DNA from: Saprospiraceae bacterium
GTDB lineage: Bacteria; Bacteroidota; Bacteroidia; Chitinophagales; Saprospiraceae
Direction of reading: 5' to 3'
Assembly: GCA_020630435.1 (NCBI GenBank)
Contig: JAHDBJ010000019.1
Span: forward strand, 18,453 to 82,452
Length of the DNA: 64,000 nt
Within the stretch, counting starts at the first letter, position 1, and the number at the start of each line of letters is the position of its first letter. Under the pieces are notes generated by a model. The model was not told where the DNA came from. It saw only the letters and a program-made list of their open reading frames with translations, and did not search any database. A program made the translations under genes and the position numbers. Below are positions 10,035-19,174 of this stretch, piece after piece.

Positions 10035-10080
10035 ATTCTATTTTTATATTTAGGAACTTCTTTTTTAAGAATAGAATTTT
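10035..10080 (+). terminator. Possible weak intrinsic terminator
   Basis: Arms ATTCTATT (10035-10042) and AATAGAAT (10070-10077) are perfect complements, followed by TTT. The loop is long (27 nt) and the stem AT-rich, so read-through is likely. It sits between the sulfotransferase and the acyl carrier protein gene. Confidence 0.3.
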
Positions 10081-10113
10081 ATAAAACTGTTAGTAGTATG
10101 AACAATAATATAA

Positions 10114-10121
10114 TATCTTTG
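10114..10121 (+). promoter_or_regulatory. Candidate Bacteroidota -7 box
   Basis: TATCTTTG matches the Bacteroidota -7 consensus TAnnTTTG and lies 63 bp before the acyl carrier protein gene, in one of the few gaps of this operon. No matching -33 TTG is found at the usual distance, so this is only a partial match. It would give the ACP-to-sugar-transferase block its own transcript. Confidence 0.35.
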
Positions 10122-10184
10122 CCAAAAGAAATAAATTACTGTTCAATTATTGAAAATCAAGTAGATAACTAAAATATTATAACA

Positions 10185-10490
10185 ATGAGTTTAGAAAAAA
10201 TTGAAGGATTAATTATAGAAATCCTTCATGAATTAGCAGAAGAAGAAAAGTTTAAAAGTTTTCTAGAGGCTAATACAGATACCCCCTTGTATGGAGGGAG
10301 TTCTCTATTAGAGAGTATTGATTTAGTAGGTTTATTGGCAGACTTAGAAGATGCAGTAGCAGATGAATTTGATATCGATATTATTATTGCGGATGAGCGA
10401 GCAATGAGCCAACGAATTTCTCCATTTAGAAGTGTTCGGAGTTTAACAAATTATGTTCAAAAATTGATTGACAAAGTTGAAGTAGAATAA
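10185..10490 (+). CDS. Acyl carrier protein
   Basis: 101 residues, acidic, four-helix ACP-like. The attachment segment reads LLESIDLV, corresponding to the usual DSLD motif; Ser44 is the predicted 4'-phosphopantetheine site, with Glu in place of the first Asp. It is followed by an SDR reductase and an AMP-ligase, so it likely holds a short acyl chain as a thioester for a dedicated acylation, not for bulk fatty acid synthesis. Likely use: an unusual N- or O-acyl group on a sugar (inference from neighbours). Confidence 0.75.
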   Translation: MSLEKIEGLIIEILHELAEEEKFKSFLEANTDTPLYGGSSLLESIDLVGLLADLEDAVADEFDIDIIIADERAMSQRISPFRSVRSLTNYVQKLIDKVEVE

Positions 10491-10530
10491 ATTTCCTTTA
10501 TTAGTAACGACTGAAATAAGAAAATATAAC

Positions 10531-11244
10531 ATGAAAAGTGAATCAACAGAACTAATAACTATAATTACAGGAACACGAAAAGGACTAGGAAAAGCACTAG
10601 CTGAACATCTTTTGGGGAAAGGACATCAAGTCGTAGGATGTAGTAGAAGAGAAGGAACAATTGAACATGAAAATTATGAGCATTTTAGAGTCGATGTTTC
10701 CGATGAAACGTCTGTTAGAAAAATGATTAGAGCCATTGTCAAAAAATGGGGAAGAATCGATGTATTATTAAATAATGCAGGAATGGCTTCTATGAATCAT
10801 TTGTTGTTAACTCCCACTCGAACTGTAGAAAAAGTCTTTAATACCAACTTTTTAGGCACTTTTCTATTCATTAGAGAAGTGGCTAAAAAAATGCAAAAAA
10901 AGAAATTTGGACGTATTGTTAATTATACAACAGTAGCTGTTCCTTTAGACCTTGAAGGGGAGGCAGTATATGCCGCAAGTAAAGCAGCAGTCGAATCTTT
11001 AACAAAAGTAGCAGCCAAAGAGCTTGGGGGATTTAATATTACAGTTAATGCTATTGGTCCTACACCTGTTGCTACTGACCTTATTAAAAATGTGCCAGAA
11101 AATAAAATCCAAGAATTACTAGAACAACAATCTGTAAAAAGAATGGGAACAGAAGAGGATGTGATTAATGTTGTTGATTTTTTTATAAAACCTGAAAGTG
11201 AGTTTATCAATGGACAAATTATATACCTTGGAGGTGTTAATTAA
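10531..11244 (+). CDS. Short-chain dehydrogenase/reductase, FabG-like
   Basis: 237 residues, classical SDR. The cofactor loop is TGTRKGLGKA (13-22), then NNAG at 81-84, and the active-site pair Tyr147/Lys151 (YAASK). The usual catalytic Ser, 13 residues before the Tyr, is Thr134 here (NYTTVAV), which may still work. Between an ACP and an acyl-activating ligase, the best guess is a 3-oxoacyl-ACP reductase making a 3-hydroxyacyl group. A sugar dehydrogenase is the alternative. Confidence 0.8.
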   Translation: MKSESTELITIITGTRKGLGKALAEHLLGKGHQVVGCSRREGTIEHENYEHFRVDVSDETSVRKMIRAIVKKWGRIDVLLNNAGMASMNHLLLTPTRTVEKVFNTNFLGTFLFIREVAKKMQKKKFGRIVNYTTVAVPLDLEGEAVYAASKAAVESLTKVAAKELGGFNITVNAIGPTPVATDLIKNVPENKIQELLEQQSVKRMGTEEDVINVVDFFIKPESEFINGQIIYLGGVN

Positions 11245-11269
11245 ATTCTATTGATTAATATGAGGTATC

Positions 11270-11291
11270 TTAAATAGGTAAACCTACTTAA
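11270..11291. repeat. Inverted repeat before the AMP-ligase gene
   Basis: Ten-base arms (TTAAATAGGT / ACCTACTTAA) around an AA centre, with one mismatch. It has no T-run, so it looks more like an operator or a processing hairpin than a terminator. It lies in the 96-bp gap between the SDR and the ligase. Confidence 0.3.
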
Positions 11292-11340
11292 ACAGCTTCA
11301 TTATCATTTATATGATTAAAATAACTTCCAACTATAGTTT

Positions 11341-12687
11341 ATGTGGTTAACAAACAAGTTTATAGAAGAATATGCAGAGAAAGAAGCTATTGTTTTTGAT
11401 GGTAAGGTGTATACTTATCAAAATTTATATGATAGGATAAAACATTACCAAAAGATCATAGACCAAGAAATAACAGAAGGTCAAGTAGTGGCTATTACAT
11501 CTGATTATTCTTTTGAAAGTATTGCCCTGTTTTTTGCTTTGGTACACAAAAAAACAATAATAGTACCAATTGCTTCAACAGTACAAGAAGAGATTAAAGA
11601 TAGAATAGAAGAATCTAAAACAGATGTCGTATTATCTTTTGATAAAGAACAGCTAATCTTTAAGAAAAGAGATCCCTCTGAAAAACACGAAATCATCAAT
11701 AAATTGTCAACCAGTAAGCATACAGGACTTATACTTTTTAGTAGTGGAAGTACTGGGCGCCCTAAAGCAATGGTTCATAATTTAGATAATCTCATTAATT
11801 CATATCAGGGAAGGAAGAACAAAAGACTTGTCTTTTTAATTTTCTTAATGTTTGATCATATTGGTGGTCTAAATACCCTTTTTAATTGTTTGGCAATGGG
11901 CGTTAAGATTGTCATTCCGACGGACAGAACCATTGAAGCAGTATGTAAATTGATTGAAGATCATAAGGTAAATATTCTGCCTGCTTCTCCTACATTTTTG
12001 AATTTAATTTTAATTGGAGAAGGTCATGTTAGATATGATTTATCAAGTTTGAGATTGATTACCTATGGTACAGAACCGATGCCCGAAAGCCTCCTACTTA
12101 GACTTAAAGAAAGTTTTGGTCGAGTTAAATTCCTTCAAACTTTTGGAACAAGTGAAACTGGTATAACCAAAACACAAAGTAAAAATAGCACAAGTACCTT
12201 TATTAAGATAGGAGATGAAAATTCTGAATATAAAATAGTAGACGGGGAGCTTTGGCTAAGAAGTAAGACTCAGATTTTAGGTTATCTTAATGCTTCTATG
12301 GAACGGTTTACAACTGATGGTTGGTTCAAAACAGGTGACCTTGTAGAAGTAGCAGAAGAAGGATATTTAAGGATCATTGGTCGTAATAAAGAGATAATTA
12401 ATGTAGGAGGCGAAAAAGTATTGCCCTCTGAAATTGAATCAATACTATTGACACATCCTGATATTATAGATTGTTTGGTTTATGGTCAAGCAAATGCGAT
12501 TACAGGACAAGCTGTTACAGCAGATATAGTACCTAAAAGTACAAATGAAGTAAGGCAACTAAAGCGAAATATTAAAAAATTCTGTAAGGAACGTTTGGAT
12601 AGATATAAAGTTCCTGCTAAAATTAATATTGTAACAAAAACCAACTTTAGTTCAAGATTTAAAAAGAAAAGAATTCAAGATACCTAG
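11341..12687 (+). CDS. AMP-dependent acyl-CoA/acyl-ACP ligase
   Basis: 448 residues of the ANL adenylating superfamily, a little shorter than usual. Visible motifs: phosphate loop FSSGSTGRPKA, FGTSETG, hinge region WFKTGDLVEV then GRNKEIINVGGEKV, and the C-terminal lysine segment RFKKKR. It activates a carboxylic acid as AMP ester and loads it onto a thiol, most likely the ACP encoded at 10185. With the SDR this makes an acyl-donor set for acylating an amino sugar (inference). Its substrate acid cannot be read from sequence. Confidence 0.85.
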   Translation: MWLTNKFIEEYAEKEAIVFDGKVYTYQNLYDRIKHYQKIIDQEITEGQVVAITSDYSFESIALFFALVHKKTIIVPIASTVQEEIKDRIEESKTDVVLSFDKEQLIFKKRDPSEKHEIINKLSTSKHTGLILFSSGSTGRPKAMVHNLDNLINSYQGRKNKRLVFLIFLMFDHIGGLNTLFNCLAMGVKIVIPTDRTIEAVCKLIEDHKVNILPASPTFLNLILIGEGHVRYDLSSLRLITYGTEPMPESLLLRLKESFGRVKFLQTFGTSETGITKTQSKNSTSTFIKIGDENSEYKIVDGELWLRSKTQILGYLNASMERFTTDGWFKTGDLVEVAEEGYLRIIGRNKEIINVGGEKVLPSEIESILLTHPDIIDCLVYGQANAITGQAVTADIVPKSTNEVRQLKRNIKKFCKERLDRYKVPAKINIVTKTNFSSRFKKKRIQDT

Positions 12688-12699
12688 TAAACAAAATAA

Positions 12700-13335
12700 A
12701 TGAAACAACTCTTAATCATTGGTGCGGGAGGTTTAGGAAGAGAAGTATATTGTTGGGCAAAACAATCAAAAGACTATCAAACGAAATATGAGATTAAAGG
12801 TTTTTTAGATAAGTCCAACACTCCATTGGATAAGTTTGATTACCCTGTAAGTATTCTTGGAGATGAAGATGAATATAAGATACAAAAGGAAGATGTTTTT
12901 GTCTGTGCTATTGGTAATCTATCTATTAGAAAAAATGTAGTTGAGAAGATGGAAAATCGAGGAGCTGTATTTATTAATATTATCCATTCAAGTTGTGTTT
13001 TTGGCGAATCTGTGGAGTTAGGAGTTGGGAATATTTTTGCCCCTTTTTGTCTGATTTCTTGTGACACCAAGATCCAAAACCATAATATTTTTAATGGTTA
13101 TGTATTTCTAGGACATGATGTCTCTGTAGGAAGTTATAATCAAATAGATGCGTACAGTTTTTGTGGAGGTAATGCTCAAATAAAAGATGGATGTAATTTG
13201 TTTCCACATTCTATCGTCACTCCTTCAGTTAAAATTATGGAGCAATCTAAGATAGGTGCTGGAAGCCTTATGCTAAGAAATGCAAGACCCAATACTACTT
13301 ATTTTGGATTACCTGCCAAAAAAACATTTCTATAA
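12700..13335 (+). CDS. NeuD/PglD-type sugar acyltransferase (left-handed beta-helix)
   Basis: 211 residues. The N-terminal Rossmann-like half opens KQLLIIGAGGLGREVYCWA, the signature of the NeuD/PglD group. The C-terminal half is a hexapeptide-repeat beta-helix (VELGVGNIFAPFCLIS; IGAGSLMLRNARPNTTYFGLPAKK). PglD acetylates the 4-amino group of UDP-4-amino sugars. Here it sits directly before a LegC-like aminotransferase and could use acetyl-CoA or the acyl group made by the upstream ACP/ligase set. Confidence 0.85.
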   Translation: MKQLLIIGAGGLGREVYCWAKQSKDYQTKYEIKGFLDKSNTPLDKFDYPVSILGDEDEYKIQKEDVFVCAIGNLSIRKNVVEKMENRGAVFINIIHSSCVFGESVELGVGNIFAPFCLISCDTKIQNHNIFNGYVFLGHDVSVGSYNQIDAYSFCGGNAQIKDGCNLFPHSIVTPSVKIMEQSKIGAGSLMLRNARPNTTYFGLPAKKTFL

Positions 13336-13354
13336 ATTCTACAAAAATAAAACC

Positions 13355-14485
13355 ATGATACCACTATCATTACCTCATATCAATGGAAATGAATGGAAAT
13401 ATGTAAAAGACTGTTTGGATACGGGCTGGGTATCTTCAGCAGGAGCCTATGTTTCTAGATTCGAACAAGATCTCGCTAAGTTTAGTGGTGCAAAATATGG
13501 CGTAGCTGCTGTAAATGGTACTTGTGGATTACATCTAACCTTACATATGTTGGGGATTAATCAAGAGGATCATATCATCGTGCCAAACATCACCTTTATT
13601 GCTTCTGCTAATGCTGCTGTATATACCAATGCAACGCCAATTTTTATAGACGTTGATGTAGACACATGGCAAATGGACTTAGATTTGTTGGAAGAATTTC
13701 TAGTAAATCAAACAAAACAAATAGATGGGAGATGTTTTTTATCTTCAACTAATAAGTGTATAAAAGCGATTATGCCTGTCCATGTGTTGGGGAATATGTG
13801 CGATATGGAAAGACTTATGGAGATCGCAAATACACATAATATTTATGTTGTAGAAGATGCTTCAGAATCTTTAGGAAGTTATTGGAAAGGACAACACTCT
13901 GGTACTTTTGGTATCATGGGTGTTTTTAGTTTTAATGGGAATAAAATCATTACGACAGGTGGAGGTGGTGTAATTGTTACGAATGATGAGCAACACGCAA
14001 AACGTGCTAAACACCTCTCAACACAATCAAAAGTTAATCCTGAAACCTATTATCATGATGAAATTGGTTTCAATTACAGACTAGTTAATGTCTTGGCAGC
14101 TATTGGGGTAGCTCAAATGGAACAACTTCCTGGTTTTATATCCAAAAAGAAAGAAATTGATGCCTTCTATAGAAAAGAACTAAATGGAGTAGGGGATATT
14201 AAATTTCAAAAAGTAGTGGACGAGGTTGACCCCAACTGTTGGTTGTTTACCTTCTATACATCAAAACAAGCAGAAGTACTTGCTAAACTCAAAGAAAATA
14301 AAATCATTGCAAGACCGTTTTGGACACCAATGAACCAACTTCCAATGTTTACAGAAGAGTTATATATTCATAAAACAGATAATTCTAAAGATATTCATGC
14401 CAATTGTTTAAGTATTCCTAGTTCTGTTAATATTACTCAAGCCGATCTTGAAGCAGTTGTTGCTTGTATTAAAAGTTGTTATTAA
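13355..14485 (+). CDS. DegT-family aminotransferase, LegC-like
   Basis: 376 residues from the ATG at 13355. An upstream in-frame start at 13280 would overlap the acyltransferase by 56 bp and add 25 residues unlike the family; homologues begin IPLSxPxIxGNEWKYVK as here. SFNGNKIITTGGGG carries the PLP lysine, Lys197. LegC-like enzymes aminate C4 of UDP-4-keto-6-deoxy-HexNAc to give UDP-4-amino-4,6-dideoxy sugars (bacillosamine-type precursors). The keto substrate probably comes from the dehydratase at 14514. Confidence 0.88.
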   Translation: MIPLSLPHINGNEWKYVKDCLDTGWVSSAGAYVSRFEQDLAKFSGAKYGVAAVNGTCGLHLTLHMLGINQEDHIIVPNITFIASANAAVYTNATPIFIDVDVDTWQMDLDLLEEFLVNQTKQIDGRCFLSSTNKCIKAIMPVHVLGNMCDMERLMEIANTHNIYVVEDASESLGSYWKGQHSGTFGIMGVFSFNGNKIITTGGGGVIVTNDEQHAKRAKHLSTQSKVNPETYYHDEIGFNYRLVNVLAAIGVAQMEQLPGFISKKKEIDAFYRKELNGVGDIKFQKVVDEVDPNCWLFTFYTSKQAEVLAKLKENKIIARPFWTPMNQLPMFTEELYIHKTDNSKDIHANCLSIPSSVNITQADLEAVVACIKSCY

Positions 14486-14513
14486 TAATTAATTAGTTCA
14501 GAAAAAATCAAAA

Positions 14514-15728
14514 ATGAATATTATCAATGTTAGTGATTTCATAAAAAGACGTATTATCGATAGGAAAGAGAGTCTTTTTCAAAAAGATATTGAAAATAAT
14601 AAAGGGCAACTTTCTAAGGAAATTAAAAATAAATCGGTCTTAGTCATTGGAGGAGCAGGAACTATTGGTAGTAGTTTTGTCAAAGCTGTACTTAAATTTA
14701 AACCTAGCAAACTATATATTGTAGATACCAATGAAAATGGACTCACTGAAATTACCAGAGATTTAAGAAGTACTTTAGGACAATATATTCCAGAAGACTT
14801 TAAAACCTATCCCATGAATTTTGGTGATAAAGTCTTTTCTAAAATGTATCTGAATGAAGGACCTTTTGATATCGTAGCCAATTTTGCTGCTCATAAACAC
14901 GTTCGTTCAGAAAAAGATCATTATTCTATTGAGGCAATGATTGATAATAATGTATTCAAAGCAAAACGCTTTTTGGACTTATTATTAGAACATCCTCCAA
15001 AACACTTCTTTTGTGTTTCTACAGATAAAGCAGCCAATCCAGTCAACGTGATGGGGGCTAGTAAAAAATTGATGGAAGAAACCATCATGGCATATAGCAA
15101 TCAGTTGAAAATCACAACTGCACGATTCGCTAATGTTGCTTTTTCGAATGGTAGTTTGTTAGACGGATATATTTCTAGATTATTGAAAAAACAACCAATT
15201 TCATGTCCTTCTGATGTAAAACGATTTTTTGTTTCTCCTGAAGAAAGTGGTCAAATCTGTATGTTAGCCTGTGTATTGGGGATTAGTGGAGATATTTTCT
15301 TTCCAAAATTAGAGGAAAAAGAAATGGTGAACTTCAAACACATCACAGAAGATTTTTTCAAAGATATGGATATTCCAATTGACTATTGTCAAACACCAGA
15401 AGAAGCCAAAGAAAAAGCCACTCACCTTACCGAAAACCCTGTATCATATCCTATTTATTTTTTTGATACTGATACTTCAGGTGAGAAATTGTACGAAGAA
15501 TTCTATACAGACAAAGATATCGTAGACTTAGAATCGTTTGAGAGCTTAGGAGTGGTTAAAAATGCCATTCGTCCTAACATCTCTGAAATAGAGAAAAGTA
15601 TTAATAAATTAAATTTGCTGATGGAGTCGAACCAATCCAGCAAGGCCGCTATTGTAAATGTGCTTAATGACTTAATTCCAGATTTTCAACATATTGAGAC
15701 AGGAAAAAGTCTTGACCAAAAAATGTAA
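14514..15728 (+). CDS. UDP-GlcNAc 4,6-dehydratase-like (CapD/FlaA1/LegB group)
   Basis: 404 residues. A leader of about 40 residues is followed by the NAD loop GGAGTIGS (46-53). The catalytic region VSTDKAANPVNVMGASKK has the Met in place of Tyr that marks the FlaA1/CapD/LegB group of inverting or retaining 4,6-dehydratases. It has no membrane helices, unlike WbpM, so it is a soluble LegB-like form. The 4-keto-6-deoxy product fits the LegC-like enzyme just upstream. Confidence 0.85.
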   Translation: MNIINVSDFIKRRIIDRKESLFQKDIENNKGQLSKEIKNKSVLVIGGAGTIGSSFVKAVLKFKPSKLYIVDTNENGLTEITRDLRSTLGQYIPEDFKTYPMNFGDKVFSKMYLNEGPFDIVANFAAHKHVRSEKDHYSIEAMIDNNVFKAKRFLDLLLEHPPKHFFCVSTDKAANPVNVMGASKKLMEETIMAYSNQLKITTARFANVAFSNGSLLDGYISRLLKKQPISCPSDVKRFFVSPEESGQICMLACVLGISGDIFFPKLEEKEMVNFKHITEDFFKDMDIPIDYCQTPEEAKEKATHLTENPVSYPIYFFDTDTSGEKLYEEFYTDKDIVDLESFESLGVVKNAIRPNISEIEKSINKLNLLMESNQSSKAAIVNVLNDLIPDFQHIETGKSLDQKM

Positions 15729-15733
15729 TATTA

Positions 15734-16405
15734 ATGTACAAGCTATTCAAACGCACACTAGACTTAATCATAACATTAGTAACGATTATCTTATTTCTTC
15801 CCTTACTTATTCCTATTATGATAGGTCTTAAACTAACAGGAGAGGGGTATATATGGTACTTTCAAGAAAGGGTAGGATTCAAAAATAAACTATTTGATAT
15901 TTGGAAATTTGCCACAATGCTCAAGGACAGTCCTAATATAGGAACTGGATTGATTACAACCAAAAAAGATCCTCGTATAACTCCAATGGGTGGTTTTCTT
16001 AGGAGCTCTAAGATAAATGAACTCCCTCAATTAATTAACATCCTAAGAGGAGAAATGAGTATCGTTGGTCCTAGACCTGTAATGAAAAAAAGTTTTGAAC
16101 AATATCCTGAACATATCCAAAAAGTAATCTATAATGTTACACCAGGTCTTACGGGAATAGGTTCTATTATTTTTAGAGATGAAGAAGATTTGATTACAAA
16201 TGTAAAAGAAAAAGGAGGGGACATTTGGGATTTCTATGTCCATAAAATTTATCCTTATAAAGGAGAACTTGAATTATGGTATCAAGAAAATGCTTCAATC
16301 TATACCGATATAATGATCATATTCTTAACTGCTTGGGTAATTATTTTTCCCAAAAGTGAACTTTACCATAACATATTTAAAGATTTACCTAAAAGAGCAT
16401 TTTAA
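15734..16405 (+). CDS. Initiating phosphoglycosyltransferase (bacterial sugar transferase, PglC-like)
   Basis: 223 residues, the small single-domain form. One N-terminal re-entrant hydrophobic segment (about 10-32) is followed by QERVGFKNKLFDIWKFATM, then SKINELPQLINILRGEMSIVGPRPV, the family signature. It transfers phospho-sugar from a UDP-sugar to undecaprenyl phosphate and starts the repeat unit. Next to LegB/LegC/NeuD-like genes, the first sugar is probably a diamino-trideoxyhexose as for PglC (inference). A second hydrophobic stretch near the C-terminus (about 193-208) is present. Confidence 0.88.
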   Translation: MYKLFKRTLDLIITLVTIILFLPLLIPIMIGLKLTGEGYIWYFQERVGFKNKLFDIWKFATMLKDSPNIGTGLITTKKDPRITPMGGFLRSSKINELPQLINILRGEMSIVGPRPVMKKSFEQYPEHIQKVIYNVTPGLTGIGSIIFRDEEDLITNVKEKGGDIWDFYVHKIYPYKGELELWYQENASIYTDIMIIFLTAWVIIFPKSELYHNIFKDLPKRAF

Positions 16406-16544
16406 TTTTTTAAACCTTTTTCTAAACTATTCAATACTTCTATAGGTCTATATAATAGTGAAGTTGTTTGAGAATTAATGTATAATCAAAATAGAAAGTT
16501 AATTCCACTAGACTTCTATTCAACTAAATATTTTATTGGTAAAC

Positions 16545-17036
16545 ATGACCAAATTGCAGATTCAACAGACTATAGAAAGACAATTATCTCAACAAAATTA
16601 TAAGGTCGTTGAAAAAGATATGAATCGTCCTTGGGGAGGTTTTTTTGTCATAGATGAAAATCAAATTCAAAAGTTTGCAAAAGATTTTTTTCCAAATATA
16701 GATTGGTTAGAAATTTCTCAAAAACAAAAACTAAGCCCTAAGATCCTCCTTGTAGCTCCTAAGAAACGGTTATCTTGGCAATATCATAAAAGAAGATCCG
16801 AAATATGGGCAGTACTTCAAGGGAAGGTAGGAGTAATTAGAAGTGATAATGATAAACCAAGAAAGTTAGAACTATTTGAAGAAGGTGATACGATTATGTT
16901 ATCACAAGAAGAACGACATCGTTTAGTAGGTTTAGATGATTGGAGTATTATAGCTGAAATTTGGCAACATACAGATCCAAATAATCCTTCAGATGAAGAT
17001 GATATTATTCGATTACAAGATGATTTTGGACGATAG
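16545..17036 (+). CDS. Cupin, mannose-6-phosphate isomerase type II-like
   Basis: 163 residues from the ATG at 16545; an upstream TTG at 16536 is less likely. RPWGGF, the metal-site run SWQYHKRRSEIWAVLQG and the ending EDDIIRLQDDFGR match the isomerase domain of ManC-type enzymes. It likely converts fructose-6-P to mannose-6-P. It precedes gmd, fcl and manC, which together lead to GDP-L-fucose. The usual EVQ segment reads EIW, so another sugar isomerase role is possible. Confidence 0.7.
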   Translation: MTKLQIQQTIERQLSQQNYKVVEKDMNRPWGGFFVIDENQIQKFAKDFFPNIDWLEISQKQKLSPKILLVAPKKRLSWQYHKRRSEIWAVLQGKVGVIRSDNDKPRKLELFEEGDTIMLSQEERHRLVGLDDWSIIAEIWQHTDPNNPSDEDDIIRLQDDFGR

Positions 17037-17112
17037 ATTAATTATATTATTGTATAGTGTGTAAAATTTAGAAGCATTTTTAGATGTTACTTATTACAAC
17101 ACAAACAGACAC

Positions 17113-18225
17113 ATGAAAAAAGCACTAATCACAGGTATTACAGGACAAGATGGGGCTTATCTTGCCGAATTTTTACTGAGCAAGGGATATGAAGTGCATG
17201 GTATAAAACGACGATCTTCCTCTTTTAATACAGCTAGAATAGATCATTTATATCAAGATCCTCACGAACAAAATATTAGGTTGAAACTTCATTATGGAGA
17301 TCTCTCAGATTCTACAAATTTAATTAGAATTATCCAAGAGATACAACCCGATGAAATATACAATTTAGGAGCTATGTCTCATGTTCAAGTAAGTTTTGAT
17401 GCTCCTGAATATGCTGCCGATGTAGACGGAATTGGAACATTAAGAATTTTAGAAGCTGTACGGCTTTTAGGTTTAACAAAAAAGACAAAAGTTTATCAAG
17501 CCTCAACTTCTGAACTCTATGGATTAGTACAAGAAATACCTCAAAATGAGAAAACGCCTTTTTACCCTCGCTCTCCTTATGCTTGTGCTAAACTGTATGC
17601 GTATTGGATTACTGTCAACTATCGTGAAGCCTATGGTATGTTTGCTTGTAATGGCATTCTGTTTAATCACGAATCTCCTCTTCGAGGAGAAACCTTTGTT
17701 ACTCGAAAAATTACAAGAGCTGTAGCCAAGATAGCTCTAGGACTACAAGATCGATTTTATTTAGGTAATATGGATGCCAAAAGAGATTGGGGACATGCAA
17801 AAGATTATGTAGAAGCCCAATGGTTGATGCTTCAACAAGATGAACCAGAAGATTTTGTCATCGCTACAGGAATTACCACTAAAGTAAGGGATTTTGTTCG
17901 TATGTCTTTTGCTGAAATCGGTGTAGAGCTTCGATTCGAAGGAAAAGATGTTGACGAAGTCGGGATTGTAACAAAATCCAATAATCCTAAATATCCACTT
18001 CAAGAGGGTAGGGTAGTAGTTTCTGTTGATCCACGTTATTTTAGACCTACAGAAGTAGACTTACTCATTGGTGATCCAACAAAAGCAAGAACAAAACTAG
18101 GATGGAAACCCAAATACGATTTAAAAACACTTTGCAGTGAGATGGTTCGAGCAGATATAGAATTATTTAAAAAAGACCAATTTTTAAAAGAGGCAGGTTT
18201 TGAAATAAAGAATGAATTTGAATAA
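17113..18225 (+). CDS. gmd: GDP-mannose 4,6-dehydratase
   Basis: 370 residues, full family length. [20 protein letters not shown] (NADP loop), [11 protein letters not shown] (cofactor ribose contacts), QASTSELYG (Thr-Ser-Glu active site) and [15 protein letters not shown] (Tyr-x3-Lys) are diagnostic. It makes GDP-4-keto-6-deoxy-mannose, the substrate of the fcl product encoded with a 14-bp overlap just downstream. Confidence 0.97.
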   Translation: MKKALITGITGQDGAYLAEFLLSKGYEVHGIKRRSSSFNTARIDHLYQDPHEQNIRLKLHYGDLSDSTNLIRIIQEIQPDEIYNLGAMSHVQVSFDAPEYAADVDGIGTLRILEAVRLLGLTKKTKVYQASTSELYGLVQEIPQNEKTPFYPRSPYACAKLYAYWITVNYREAYGMFACNGILFNHESPLRGETFVTRKITRAVAKIALGLQDRFYLGNMDAKRDWGHAKDYVEAQWLMLQQDEPEDFVIATGITTKVRDFVRMSFAEIGVELRFEGKDVDEVGIVTKSNNPKYPLQEGRVVVSVDPRYFRPTEVDLLIGDPTKARTKLGWKPKYDLKTLCSEMVRADIELFKKDQFLKEAGFEIKNEFE

Positions 18226-19159
18226 GAGTGCTAAAATATATATCGCTGGTCATAGAGGGATGGTAGGTTCTGCCATTCTAAAAAAATTAAAATCGGAAGG
18301 ATACCATAACCTCTTGTTTAAAACGTCTAAAGAACTAGATTTAATTGATCAAGTAACTACCCATGAGTTCTTTGAACAAGAAAAACCAGCATATGTGTTT
18401 TTAGCAGCAGCAATGGTTGGAGGCATTTTAGCCAATAATGCTTATCGAGCGGATTTTATTTATAAAAACATAATGATACAAAGCAATGTTATTCATGCAG
18501 CATATCAAAATGGCGTGAAAAAATTATTGTTTTTAGGTTCATCATGTATTTATCCTAAACTAGCTCCACAACCTTTAAAAGAAGAATACCTTTTAACAGG
18601 AGAACTTGAGCCAACCAATGAACCTTATGCCATCGCAAAAATTGCAGGTATCAAAATGTGTGATGCCTTTCGGGCTCAATATGGTGCTAATTTCATATCG
18701 GTTATGCCTACAAATTTGTATGGCTCTAACGATAATTATGATTTACATAACTCTCATGTATTACCAGCATTAATTCGCAAATTTCATACTGCAAAACGAG
18801 ATAAACATCCATCTGTAACGATATGGGGAACAGGAACACCAAGACGAGAGTTTTTGCATTCAGATGATTTAGCAGATGCTTGTTGTTTTTTGATGGAACA
18901 TTATAATGAACAAGGACTTATTAATATTGGAGTAGGAGAAGATATTTCTATTTTAGAATTAGCAGAATTGATCCAAGAAATTATTGGGTATGAAGGTATA
19001 ATTGAACATGATTTCAGTAAACCTGATGGTACTCCTCGAAAGTTAATGGATGTACAAAAGTTGACAGACTTAGGATGGAAAGCAAAAATTTCTTTACGAA
19101 AAGGCATTCAACAAGTCTATCAAGAATTATTAGATAAAAAAATTGTAACTGACTGGTAG
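18212..19159 (+). CDS. fcl: GDP-L-fucose synthase
   Basis: 315 residues. [14 protein letters not shown] at 9-22 is the cofactor loop, GSSCIYP and [14 protein letters not shown] give the SDR Ser-Tyr-Lys set, and [20 protein letters not shown] is the GDP-fucose synthase signature. It epimerises and reduces the Gmd product to GDP-L-fucose in the cytoplasm. The 14-bp overlap with gmd supports coupled translation. A candidate user is the fucosyltransferase-like protein at 34365. Confidence 0.96.
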   Translation: MNLNKSAKIYIAGHRGMVGSAILKKLKSEGYHNLLFKTSKELDLIDQVTTHEFFEQEKPAYVFLAAAMVGGILANNAYRADFIYKNIMIQSNVIHAAYQNGVKKLLFLGSSCIYPKLAPQPLKEEYLLTGELEPTNEPYAIAKIAGIKMCDAFRAQYGANFISVMPTNLYGSNDNYDLHNSHVLPALIRKFHTAKRDKHPSVTIWGTGTPRREFLHSDDLADACCFLMEHYNEQGLINIGVGEDISILELAELIQEIIGYEGIIEHDFSKPDGTPRKLMDVQKLTDLGWKAKISLRKGIQQVYQELLDKKIVTDW

Positions 19160-19174
19160 TACACTTCTTTGTTT

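Noticed and set aside
13280..13354. Longer start for the LegC-like aminotransferase
   Set aside because: It overlaps the acyltransferase by 56 bp and adds residues not found in the family; the ATG at 13355 fits the conserved N-terminus.
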